Shown here piece after piece: positions 25,195-35,822 of a stretch of 64,000 bases of DNA. Under the pieces are notes generated by a model. The model made no database searches, was not told where the DNA came from, and worked only from the letters and a program-made list of their open reading frames with translations. The first letter of the stretch is position 1; every line of letters starts with the position of its first letter. Source of the stretch: Adiantum capillus-veneris (taxonomy: Eukaryota > Streptophyta > Polypodiopsida > Polypodiales > Pteridaceae). A program made the translations under genes and the position numbers. The stretch is taken from NCBI GenBank assembly GCA_014529385.2, contig CM043969.1, positions 33,990,446 to 34,054,445 on the forward strand. Direction: 5' to 3'.

Positions 25195-26600
25195 TTACCT
25201 ACTCATTCCATCTTCCCAAGGCAATACATTCAATGTGGGATTTACATCCTCAACTGGCATTATAGGTTTTTGACCATACATCAACTCAAAATGCATATAA
25301 CCAGTAACTAAGCTATGAGTCATACAATCAACCCATAAAGCATAAGGCAATAGCCTAGGCCACTCTCCCAGTTTTCCTTTGGAAGCCTTAGCCAAATCTT
25401 TACATTAGGGAAAAATTGGACTCAAGGACTTTTACTTTCTCTATCTTGTCCAAAACAGGTGCATGGTAAAATTTTTATGAATGAAATCAAAAGTTTTTGG
25501 ACCTTTTGGATTTATAATGTACTCATTGAGATCTATCCATTGATATATAGCATGCCATTAGATTCCTTATATTCTAGAAGATTCCATTTTTGATGTGACA
25601 ACTCCGTCTTATAAATGGAATCTCTCCCTACATTTCAATTCCAATGGGGAGGCCATAACTTCTACAAATCAACTCCAAATTTGTCGAAGTTTGGGGATTT
25701 AGAACCTAATTTCTAAGATCTTTCCAATGATATGTTAGTTGATAGGGTTTGACAAAGCGTTCATGGACTTCACCGGGTTGCCCACTTTGGACGAGAAAGA
25801 CAAAGTCAAACATTCTTATAGGGCCCCTTTGAGAGTCCAAATTTTTGCTAATGATAATAGGAGGATGCTTACACTCTGATTTACCATTCCCTTCAAGATT
25901 GTATGCAGTAGTGAGAGCGAGTTTAATGCCCAACCTGGAGAAAAACGCACTGGCTTTGTTGGCATCCAACCCACCTCGGTCAGCTGTTATTTTCCCAACA
26001 CAAGTTTAACGGCGGATAATCACATCATCTAAGAGGAACTTACATATCCCTTCTGTGCTTTTTGTTCTTAAAGCACAAACTTCAACCTGATTAGTTAAGT
26101 CTTCTCATGCAAGCACTATGTATCTCATTTTCCAGAAACCCAATGGCATTGTAACCAAATCTACTACCCGCTTATAGTGCATAGCCAATGGGTATGTAGG
26201 ATGCAACCCATCATGATGACGTACATTTGAATACATTTGACAAGTTTCACAAGATTCCACAAAATGAGATACAGCTTTATACATACCTTTCCACCAATAC
26301 CTTTCTTTGATTTTAGTAAAGGTGGCTCACACACCTTTGTGTCCAACATAAAGACTCTCATGAAACTTTTTGATAAGGTCACTTTTATTGATGTCCTCAT
26401 CATTCACAACCCTCAATGACATCCCATTTCTTTGTTTTGGATGCTTCCACAAGTATTCATCTTTCAAAAAGTATCCATAGCCTTTTCTCCGTATTCTTTT
26501 GAACTCTTGATCAGTCCACCCTTCTTGCCTTGTCAAAGTGCTCAAATAGTGTCCAATGAGCAACCAATATCCTTGATATAGGTCCTTTGTAGATGACTCA
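25195..26600 (-). pseudogene. Gypsy A integrase, interrupted
   Basis: The minus-strand fragments include FKRIRRKGYGYFLKDEYLWKHPK, SLYVGHKGV, KSKKGIGGKVCIKLY (frame-shifted Zn-finger end), SRLGIKLALTTAYNLEGNGKSE (core) and LPYALWVDCMTHSLVTGYM. About 430 bp (25,406-25,845) inside the core are not pol-derived. Frames are broken. Confidence 0.8.
25406..25845. mobile_element. Foreign insertion inside gypsy A integrase
   Basis: Pol similarity stops at about 25,845 and resumes near 25,405. The intervening AT-rich sequence (with GGAGGCCATAACTTC) resembles LTR-type sequence in style, but no ends or second copy were recognised. Confidence 0.4.
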
Positions 26601-27456
26601 AGTACATTTGACAAGAAAATATGTTCACCCTTGGCATGAAAGCTACGATAAAACCTTATGCCCACATCATCACCCTCGTCAATTATTTCTACTTCATTTT
26701 GATATCTTGCTCTGTAAATCATATTTGCAATTGGATTATCTTTCCTTGCAATATGCTTAAATTCAAAATTCAAGGAATTTATGTAGGCAATCCATCTCAA
26801 CATAGCAATGTCAAGAGTTGAGCAACTTGCAGTGATCATTCCAAGAAGAGGTAGATAATTAGTCTCCACAGTTACATTTGCTCCTATACGATACTCTTTA
26901 TCACATTTCAATGTTGTAACCACTCCCATAATTCCCTTTTCACTAGTGTATAACTGCTCCCACAATTCCCTTTATAATTGCATTGACGAGCACTTAGGAC
27001 CTTTGCTCCAAATCTCACTACATATCGCTTACCATCTTCATCATCTTGTCCAATTGCCCATCCAATTCCTGTGGGGCTAGTATCCACTCTCACAATCACA
27101 TGTCTTCCAAATTCATGGCTTATTTTCCTCAAAGTTGGCGACATAAGAAAAAACTTATTTTATTTCCTCATGGCATGTGTATGCATTTCTTTCGATTGAA
27201 ATTTTTTGTTCTTTCTCAAGAGTTGATAAAAAGGTTTTGCTACATGCGCATAATGTGGAATCCAAATAACATAAAAAACACATGCACCCAGAAAACTTTG
27301 AACCTCAGTCACATTTATATCTTTCTCTTTCATTCTCTGAATTATATCAGTCTTTGCTGGGCAAGGCCATCTACCATATGGTCTACACGTATGTCGCACA
27401 ATAAGAACTTCATTCACACCAAACACTGACTTTTGCCCAGACAAGGTAAGGTTCAC
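26600..27456 (-). pseudogene. Gypsy A RNase H and connection region
   Basis: The frames contain GACVFYVIWIPHYAHVAKPFYQLLRKN, VRVDTSPTGIGWAIGQDDEDGKRY (RNase H core with D), RFGAKVLSARQ, VETNYLPLLGMI and FKHIARKDNPIANM. A small insertion and frame change sits near 26,960-26,990. Confidence 0.85.
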
Positions 27457-28004
27457 TTCTTGGACAACCTTGACAAGATCTTATCACAATCATTGATATA
27501 ATTGTCCACATACTTGAGGCACCCCTTTGAGTCTAGAGCCACATCTATAACACTTACATTGCATCGTTTGATTGGCACATCATCAAGAAAGAGCATCATA
27601 GTTTGAGGTATGAAGTCTTGTAGGACTTTGTTCATACCATTCATCATATGCGCAACTATATTAGTTGCTCCCTGAGGTAAGGTGCACATCCTTATTAAAC
27701 CCAAACGTGTCATGGTAGTCAAGTTCCTGCTTTCTATTGCTAGTTGAAATTGATCATACCCTGAAGACAAATCCCCCATAGAATATATCGCCCTTCCTAC
27801 AAATGCCTTTGCAAACTCATCTACAATTGTCCCTGTACCCACATTTTTAATTGTAACCTTGTTGATAAACTGCATATCCTGGATAAAGCATAAAGAACCA
27901 TTTTTCTTTGGAAATGACAACCACCTAATTGAATATGGAGCACAAGAAGGATCCAAAACACTCATCTTGATCTTTTTATTAAGTAACTCAATAAATTCTA
28001 GCAA
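27453..28004 (-). pseudogene. Gypsy A reverse transcriptase
   Basis: RT motifs in order: PYSIRWLSFPKKNGSLCFIQDMQFIN, YSMGDLSSGYDQFQ (motif A Asp), RMCTLPQGATN, and MLFLDDVPIK (the YxDD equivalent, FLDD). Catalytic aspartates are present, but the flanking frames are broken, so the element is not intact. Confidence 0.9.
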
Positions 28005-28117
28005 ATGAGCCTTTGGAACTGGAATAGGTCACAAGTTCCAAGGTACATTAGGGATAGTGAAGATTAGCATAGGAGAAACACTATATGGAAGGATCAACAC
28101 ACTCTATCTCATGCGGC

Positions 28118-29100
28118 TCAAATGAAAAAGCCAAAGCATATCTTCTCAGATTCTGTTAAACTGTCCTCGCAACCAACCTTTAGATCCTTCAAGTAATCCT
28201 GCATAAACTTGTGCCCAAGCTTGCTTGGGTCACAAAGGCTAGGTTGCAAAGCAGCTTGTTCCATCTTATTTGTGAAATCTTTTGGTAGAGGTAATGCCAT
28301 TAGTTTCACTTTCTTTGCCGTAGACTCGTACTTCATATCCACATGCACGTCAATACCTTGAGAATTTTCAAAATCCTCAATAACTTTGTACATTTCTTTG
28401 AAGCATACTTTCACAACCTCATTCCCAACACACAAATTGCAATTCACTAAAGACTCCAAGTTTTGCATGGTATCCACAAATGAACACTCATCAAACACAT
28501 TTGCAATGCATTCCTCATCTTCTATCAAACTATTGGTTCTGAAACCTTTCTGTACAATATTTACATGTTGTCTTTCACCTTGCTTCAAGTCCTCACACTT
28601 TGTAAATGATAGATCCATAGTCTATTAATCCTACAAAACCTATAGAAAACATTTATGTTGCATATACATAATGCAAGAGCTTTTCTCTTCTTGTACCATT
28701 ACAATCCTCCTCTATAATGGTAGATGGACAGAACCCCTCATATCCCTATACTCCTTGAATTCTTTGTTTGTCTTTGGTAAGGATTTCACTCCGATATTTT
28801 CATAGTTCCTTTGATAGGCCACACAAACAATAAGAAATTGGATTGCATGCTTCCCATCCCTACTCCTTATATATCCTAGCATAAGCTGATCCATCGTCCA
28901 TAACCTTTGTTTCCATATGAGTAGCAGTGATGTATGGTTTCCTAAGGATAAGAGGGTACATAGACATCTCCTGAACTAATAAATTTTGATCATCTTTTAT
29001 GTCCCCTATAGTCACCCTTACATTCATACAAGATCCATACATATCCCTTGATGAGTTGTTTGTTGCATGGATCATCCATCCATGATTTATATCAATTAGC
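28118..29100 (-). pseudogene. Gypsy A protease/pre-RT region
   Basis: The frames include NHGWMIHATNNSSRDMYGSC, VRVTIGDIKDDQNLLVQE, ATHMETKVMDDGSAYARI, then FVDTMQNLESLVNCNLCVGNEVVKVCFKEMY. The same order is found in the plus-strand relative at 40.6-41.5 kb. The Asp-Ser-Gly-type motif itself is not present because the element is cut at about 29,100. Confidence 0.75.
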
Positions 29101-29173
29101 CATTTTCCTTTTTGATGAGGGAGCTAAACACATAGATATCTGGACGAGAGGCTCTCTCTACCCTAAGAATCCA

Positions 29174-31686
29174 ATGACTAATGCGTCTCCACCGTTTGTC
29201 AATCCTACAAGCTTATTGACCTTTGCTGGTGATGGAGAAAAGGGCCTTCTGGGTTATTGTAAATCTCTTATAAGAGAAGCTGAAACTTACAAGGGCATTC
29301 TCCAAGCTCAACAATGTGAGATTGTTTGCCTTTCACATTTACATTCTACAGATCAGGTTACCATTTTGCAACAGAAAATAGAGGTACAAGAACTGAAAGG
29401 AAAGGTGCGAAGTTGTCAAATGAAGGACACCATCTTGGGTGGTCGTATCCGAAAGAAGAAATTGCGCAATCTTGAAACATTGCAGGTTGCATCAGGAGGT
29501 CTCAAGAAAAGAATCCGAGCATTAAGGTGATGCTTCTTGGTTGGCTACATTGTCTTAGTTAAGTAATCTTTTTGTTTTTTCTTGTTATGCATTGTTTTGA
29601 TGTGCCTAAATAGTGTTAGTGAAGCAAATTTTTTGTTATTTACTTATGCATTGTCTTCATGTAGAGATTCAATCTATCCTGACAAGGAAAACATTGACCC
29701 CAAAGCCAATATAGGAAAGAGATTGAAGCCACTTATAAGTAGAAGCCTGGCAGCAGATATAGTACATGACAAGAAGTTTAAGGTCCTACAACGAAATGTA
29801 GTGGACCGCTTTATTTCAGAGAACTCAGTGCCTGCAAAAGAGATACAAGGCACACTTGATTCACTTGGTGTAAGCAAAAGAGGATATTCGGCTATCCAAA
29901 AGTCTGTCTCATCCATCTTTGTTAAGAAGGGTATAAAATCCAAACTTCTACCATCAGCCTCAAGTGTTTGGAAAGAGAGGCTTCAGCTTAACGAGGCACA
30001 GGGAGACTATCTTGGACAACCCTTTCATATTAAAGCAACTTACAGTGGCCATGGAGCAAACATGGCATATGATGAGTTCAATAATATTTTTATGGACCTG
30101 TGGATATTACAGAAGAGAATGGTGGAGTTTTACAACATCACATTTGAAGAGTCACGAGGGGTATTACATTTTTTGTTAAAACTGGATGAGTGTGAGCTTG
30201 TTAAAGAGAAAAAGCTAGAGCGTGTTAATATTACTTTAATGAATAGAGCCCTCTCAAAGTGTCCCAGTGATGATCCTTTATATTTTAGTGTTCAATCAGA
30301 ATCTAACATATGGTGGCTTGGTGCGTTTGAGGTAAGCGAGATTCTCACGTAAGCTCAAATGTTCACATCTACTTAAGTCTCATTTATTTTGTGCAGGTAA
30401 AGAAAGAAGATCATGAGATTCTATATTGGGTGTTCCATCGAACTAATATTCTGGAGGTGATTGATCGACAGACTAACCAGGGAGAGGTACTACGTCTAGA
30501 TGGAAGGGGAGACTTTCAAGTTCAGTGGCATCTTGTAGGTGACCTCAAAACATTAAAGTGCATGTATAATTGTGTTCTGCATGGAGCCTACAAAGGTTAT
30601 GGACCCAAAGTGGTGGAGAAAAGCTCCAACACGTCACATTGAGGATCCTGCTTTTCGACCGGTTTTGAAAATACCACTTGTGAATGTCCACATTTGTACA
30701 ATGCATGCCCTTTGTAGAATTGTGGAGAAATTGGTCTACTTATATATCGGGTTTGCTTGGAAGATTAAGAACTCGGCAGAACGACAAGTAGCCCTGCAAT
30801 GCTTAGAAATGGTACTGTTGGATATGGGGCTTCATGGTGGCAATGTGAAAATCCAGCGGGATGAAAAGAGATCAACTGCTGAGAAGGATGTCCCATGCAA
30901 ACCATCCATCGGTGGGGTGAAGGCACGGAGGTTTTTATCTAAACCCCAAGGTACAAGAGATCCGAAGCTAACAAAACATGGAAAAATGTATAACACATCT
31001 TATGTTAGCAAGGTAGAGTATCAGAGCTGGAAAAAGCTACATATTGCAGTCAAAGACCAAGAACCAACTACTCGTAACGCGAAGGCTGAGGTTTGGCGAT
31101 CAATAGACATCCTATTTTTGATGTGCGACAAAGATGACTGGTCACAAGGTGATATAAACAAGTTCAAGGAGAATCTCAACCTTCTGAAATCATTCAAGAC
31201 AGCATGGACAAACACCCAGATTACTCACTACATGGTATTATCGTGTATTTCATTCTCTCTTATGTGCAAATATGTGAGTGTAAAACATTCTAACTAATCT
31301 GTTTTCATATCCAGCACATCATCTTCAATCATTTACCATATTTTATACAAAAGTATGGGAACCCGGCAATATGGAATACCCAAGGGATGGAAAAGTCTCA
31401 TTACATGGTGAGAAATGCTTATTTCAGGCATACACAACATGGTGGCTCTCGAATCAAGGCTAACAGTTTGAGAGAACTATTTGAATGGTTCTATCATAGA
31501 ATCATTCATCGAATGCAGGCAAAAGAAGTCTTGGCAAATTCAGCAACAGCACAAGCCATCAGACATTTACAACAACAAAAAGGTAAAAGATCAATGGCAT
31601 ACAACAACTCCGGAGCTCGTGAAAGTCAACGAAGGTGGAGAGAGACAATGGTGTATGTGAATCACAAGTGGAGAAAGATACTCTGA
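29174..31686 (+). CDS. DDE/RNase H-fold transposase-like protein with RAG1/Transib-like C-terminal layout
   Basis: Five exons are supported by splice sites: 29,174-29,526 / 29,665-30,331 / 30,397-about 30,580 / to 31,234 / 31,315-31,686, about 740 residues. The introns are GT-AG and the phases match at 29,526/29,665, 30,331/30,397 and 31,234/31,315. The start at 29,174 is the first convincing Met; the frame stays open back to 29,048, but that part overlaps gypsy sequence. Exon 1 has a helical, basic region. Exon 2 has SVQSESNIWWLGAFEV and a candidate first Asp (LLKLDECEL). Exon 3 has HLVGDLKTLKC (candidate second Asp), and exon 4 has IPLVNVHICTMHALCR. Exon 5 begins HIIFNHLPYFIQKYGN...IWNTQGMEKSHY, where the Glu is the likely third catalytic residue. 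The order of a helical block, an H..L.H.P motif, G...W and then the Glu resembles RAG1 and Transib, and also unclassified transposases of the same fold. A frame change near 30,575-30,590 leaves this copy probably broken. It converges with the gene at 31,750. Confidence 0.72.
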
Positions 31687-31749
31687 GTGGATGACATTGT
31701 ACAAAATTTATGTAATACATGATCTTATACAATTACTACTTGAAGTGTA

Positions 31750-32213
31750 TCAAGATTTTGAAGGTTCAATTTTGTTTTTTGGCACGTCACCCTTGTAATG
31801 AATCATGAGATGTTTGCCATACTCTAAAAGTTCATCTGGGTTTTGTCTACCAAGAGCTAGTGCCATTGCTGTGTAGGTGTAGTAATACGCTGCTCGACCA
31901 CCTGTATATCCCGGGCAGTAACCAAAACAATCTCTAGCAAACACTTTGTCCACAAGAATGACTTTATCTGCACTTTTGGGCAGCACGGGTCCACCCAAGA
32001 AGCGTGATAGTGTCTTGAATGTGTAAGTTGCTATTGGACCCTCTTGTGACATGGAATTGTGAAAAACTACTATCGACGACTCGCAAAGCTTTGAAAGGTA
32101 TTGCGCTAGGGCCGCATCCCTTCCACGATACTCTCGAGTCCGCTGCCGAAGGAAGTCATCCTTGTCAGCAATCCAAGACTGCACATATCATGTCAGAAGT
32201 GACACAAAGAGAG

Positions 32214-32295
<82 letters not shown>

Positions 32296-33622
32296 ACCAT
32301 GAAGATCTCATCCTGCAGAAAGAGGTTTTCCTTCCACAGGTCTACAGATGTAGTTGACCCCTGACCTAAACGGTTAAACCAATCCTCCACTTCTTTGTTA
32401 CTTGTTGATGGTCTTAGGCTTTGTCTTATTGCTTGGAAGGTGGCTTCATCAGGTAGTGTCTCGTTGTATTTTTCAGCTTTCTCAAAGCATCTTTGGAGGC
32501 ATTCCATTGGATTGCTGGATGTTTCCATTGCCTCATCATCACTACTATCCTCTGAAACAAATCCACTCCTCTCCTCTTGGACTCTGGAAATAATAGCCAG
32601 GGAGAAATCCTCCCTTAAATAAAAGATGCTTTGCACATCATGTAAGAAGATATAGGTTCTGTCTCTAATCCTGAAGTCAGGCACAACAGGAAACATCATC
32701 TGAGCATGCTTCTCAGTGAAGTTACTGACATCCAATGGAAGTTTGATTTCTGTGGTTTTCACAGAGAGCATCTTACTTCTTTGTACTTCAATTGCCTCAA
32801 CCTCAAGGTCGACTGTATCTTCAACCTCCTCGACTTCTTGTATATGATTTGTCTCCTCGCATTCTTCATCTGGTGCTGCATCCTGCTCCTCTAACACCTC
32901 ATCAGGATTCTGCATGAGGAATCCAAACAGGTTGTTCAGGTAAATCATAAAGCCAAAGGCTTCCTGAATGAGTTTGCATTCTTTTTGGTGCAAAGGGCAG
33001 GCTGAATGTCGGCAAGAAGGTGGTAATTCCCTATACTTCTTCAGTCCCTGTCCCTTTCCACCACAATCATTTAAATGCACAAGAGTCATAGTGGGCAGAA
33101 CAACCCTCCCTACCTGCACCATCACTTCAAACTTATCTGTGTAGGACTGCAAGAAATTACTGTGCTGAGCTAACAGGTCTTCAATGTCAAACTTTGGGTT
33201 AAACATAGAATGAACTAGATCAAACTTGTCCCCAGCACCACAAGATGCTGCAAAATCAAACAGCCTCTCATTAGTTGCACCTGGGTCTTCCAGAGAAGAC
33301 ACATCCTCTTTAGCTTTACATTTAGTTGCACAGGGACTACTTTCTGGCACATCTGCATCATGTGAGAAGTCTATATTCCTCTTTCTTGTATTTTTCTTGA
33401 CAAGTACTGTACAGGGTGAGGGAGCCTTGTAGGGTGAGGGATCCTCTTGGCCTGGTGACCTCTCTGATTGATCTTCACCAATTGAGTCTTCTTCAAATAT
33501 GTCCTGACAAAAGTCAATAGTTCTTTTGGCAGAAACATTAAGCAACTGAGCCTGCAAAGTTTGAAATCCTGGCACAAGCTCTCGGTCTGGTTTCAGCCTC
33601 TTCTCCCTACTGGACCTTAATC
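31750..33622 (-). CDS. Unidentified acidic protein with a Cys/His cluster (gene B of the cluster)
   Basis: Two exons, 33,622-32,298 and 32,178-31,750, are joined by a phase-0 GT-AG intron that is mostly microsatellite. About 580 residues are visible. No in-frame Met opens the large exon and an acceptor-like AG sits just upstream of 33,622, so a 5' exon or start is missing. The N-terminal third is Ser/Asp/Glu-rich. A Cys/His cluster follows (Cys at NDCGGKG, then PPSCRHSACPLHQKEC), spaced C-x16-C-x-H-x2-C-x2-H-x3-C, which may bind metal. Then come an acidic stretch, a beta-rich part (VVPDFRIRDRTYIFLHDV), and a C-terminal domain with YRGRDAALAQYLSKL, RFLGGPVLP, DCFGYCPGYTGGRAAYYYTYTAMALALG. I recognise no family. 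The frame is unbroken, unlike the right-hand genes. Its stop is 64 bp from the transposase stop, so the two are convergent, and a role in transposition or DNA targeting is only inferred. Confidence 0.7.
32179..32297 (-). repeat. Microsatellite intron of gene B
   Basis: The 119 bp intron consists mostly of (GATA)n and (GA)n on the plus strand. On the minus strand it starts GTAACTCTCT and ends TATGTGCAG, so the CT-rich repeat supplies a long polypyrimidine tract. Confidence 0.85.
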
Positions 33623-33648
33623 CTATTCATCAAGAAACATGACAAGTC

Positions 33649-33750
<102 letters not shown>

Positions 33751-33780
33751 TCTCTCCAAAGCACAAACAAAAACACACAT

Positions 33781-33820
<40 letters not shown>

Positions 33821-33844
33821 AAGAACATTAAAAAAATACACATA

Positions 33845-33896
<52 letters not shown>

Positions 33897-33905
33897 GTGT
33901 CTCTT

Positions 33906-33969
33906 TGTACTAAAGGCGCGCAAGGACGACAACATACTTTTTGCAACTCTCTACGCACGCCTTAAGTAC

Positions 33970-33970
<1 letters not shown>
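33906..33970. repeat. Hairpin 1, GGCGCGC-type inverted repeat
   Basis: The left arm GTACTAAAGGCGCGC and the right arm, whose reverse complement is GTACTTAAGGCGTGCG, are separated by about 33 nt. It resembles the paired subterminal motifs of CACTA (En/Spm) elements in form. Confidence 0.8.
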
Positions 33971-34031
<61 letters not shown>

Positions 34032-34036
34032 TAACT

Positions 34037-34100
34037 ATACTATAGGCGCGCGGAGAGAGCTGTAGCCACTGTTTGGTTGGCTCTGCGCGCCGTTAGTAAC
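34037..34100. repeat. Hairpin 2, GGCGCGC-type inverted repeat
   Basis: The left arm ATACTATAGGCGCGCGGAG pairs with the right arm CTCTGCGCGCCGTTAGTAA, with a loop of about 25 nt. Confidence 0.82.
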
Positions 34101-34438
34101 GGGGACAGAGCGGGGATGGAGAGAGAGAGAGTGTGTATGTCTCTGTGTGTGTGTCTGTGTGTGTGTGTCTCTGTCTATGGAAGTATGTGTTGAGGTGTGT
34201 GTGTGTGTTGAACAACAGTATGGGTTTTTCTTTGTTTACACGCACACACACACACAATTTGTACCAAATGTTGGAAATACAGAGAGAAAGAGTGAGAGAT
34301 CACCTTTTGTTGGTGGGGTTTGCAGAAACTCCAAGGGAGGTGTCTCCTCCATTACTTTTTGTCTGTCAAACTGACTTTGTCTCTCTCCCTCTCTCTCTCT
34401 GAGAGTAAGGAGTCCCTCTCTCTATCTCTCTCTCAATT

Positions 34439-34476
<38 letters not shown>

Positions 34477-34539
34477 TCTCTCTTTCTATGGTTCTCTCTC
34501 TCTCTCTCTCTGTCTCTCTATCACTCTCTGGCAGTAATG

Positions 34540-34594
<55 letters not shown>

Positions 34595-34788
34595 ATTGTT
34601 CTCTCTCTTTCTCTCTCTCAAAATGACACTTATAACGGATACACACGGCGGCGCCCCATGTGTTACTATAAAATAGAGTATAATTGCATGTTGTCGCACG
34701 TGCGGTCATTATTGAGACCGTATACTTTTGTACGTCATATATAGAGGTCATGAGAGAGAAAAACCACACCTCATGAAAGAGAGTGAGT

Positions 34789-34854
<66 letters not shown>

Positions 34855-35064
34855 CGTCGTCTGCGTCTCTGACAGCAAGCCGACCCATCTTAGACATAAC
34901 GAAGGTCTGCGTCCTCAGGAGGTTTGGCCCTCTCTCTCTCTTCCTCCGCTTTTGAAATTTCCCTCTGCCTTTGCCTCTATCTCTCTCTCTCTCTGTTTCT
35001 GTCACAGTATATTGCATATCTAGCTCTATCTTAACAAACAACACACACATACATTCACAAACAC

Positions 35065-35100
<36 letters not shown>

Positions 35101-35127
35101 TAAAACATACACACACACACACATACA

Positions 35128-35167
<40 letters not shown>

Positions 35168-35443
35168 CATACAAATATAACATACACACAAACACACAGA
35201 GACACAAATATAACACACACCAAAGACACACACACTCACAAACCCAGAGACACACAAATCTAACATACACACACATACACACACAGATACAGGCAAATAT
35301 AACATACACACAAACACACAGAGACACAAATATAACATACACACACACAGACACACACACACACACATACAGAGACACACACACACACTCACAAACACAC
35401 ACACACACACACACAAATATGACTTACACACACACACACAGAG

Positions 35444-35480
<37 letters not shown>

Positions 35481-35483
<3 letters not shown>

Positions 35484-35544
35484 CTAAAGGCGCGCGTAGA
35501 GAGCCATAACCGGTGTGCATGTCTCTATGCGCGCCGTTAGTAGT
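35481..35544. repeat. Hairpin 3, GGCGCGC-type inverted repeat
   Basis: The left arm ATACTAAAGGCGCGCGTAGAG pairs with the right arm CTCTATGCGCGCCGTTAGTA, with a loop of about 22 nt. It has the best-paired stem of the four. Confidence 0.85.
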
Positions 35545-35636
35545 GTGCATCGACTAGTGTATGTGTGAGTGTTATAGAGAGAGTATGTAAGGCGGGGGAA
35601 AGAGAGAGAGAGAGAGTGAGTCTTTCTTTTACCTTA

Positions 35637-35699
35637 TACTAACGGCGCGCGGAGGTGTTTTTTGAGGTCAAAACATGCTCCACGCACGCCTTTAGTAAT
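35637..35699. repeat. Hairpin 4, GGCGCGC-type inverted repeat
   Basis: The left arm ATACTAACGGCGCGCGGAG pairs with the right arm CTCCACGCACGCCTTTAGTA, with a loop of about 22 nt. It lies about 120 bp upstream of the histone H3-like start. Confidence 0.83.
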
Positions 35700-35720
35700 G
35701 GGAGTCTCTCACTCTCTCTC

Positions 35721-35730
35721 TATTTAAATA
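35721..35730 (+). promoter_or_regulatory. TATA-like element of the histone H3-like gene
   Basis: TATTTAAATA lies about 93 bp before the ATG at 35,823. The interval to the ATG is largely (GA)n, which would form the leader. Inferred from sequence and spacing only. Confidence 0.4.
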
Positions 35731-35745
35731 TGCTAAGCTATAGAA

Positions 35746-35795
<50 letters not shown>

Positions 35796-35822
35796 GAGAG
35801 TCCTCTTTTTGTATACAGTGAA

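Larger units (their letters stand above)
24700..29100 (-). mobile_element. Ty3/gypsy element A (minus strand), 5'-truncated
   Basis: The minus-strand order is protease-like region, RT, RNase H, integrase, PPT, 3' LTR. It stops near 29,100 within the protease region, upstream of which a stop appears and the transposase-bearing cluster begins. Gag and the 5' LTR are absent. It is clearly related to the plus-strand element at 40.6-44.7 kb. Confidence 0.88.

Noticed and set aside
31235-31686. Calling the transposase a RAG1 gene
   Set aside because: Only the C-terminal layout is similar by eye. No RAG1 zinc-binding or nonamer-binding region is seen, and the block is shared with other transposases.
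34320-34700. Ser/Leu and Arg/Glu repeat ORFs
   Set aside because: Products of (CT)n/(GA)n microsatellites with no independent protein sequence.
34748-35437. Long Cys/Val-rich minus-strand frames that look like cysteine-rich proteins
   Set aside because: They are translations of (CA)n/(GT)n runs; all frames of such repeats stay open.
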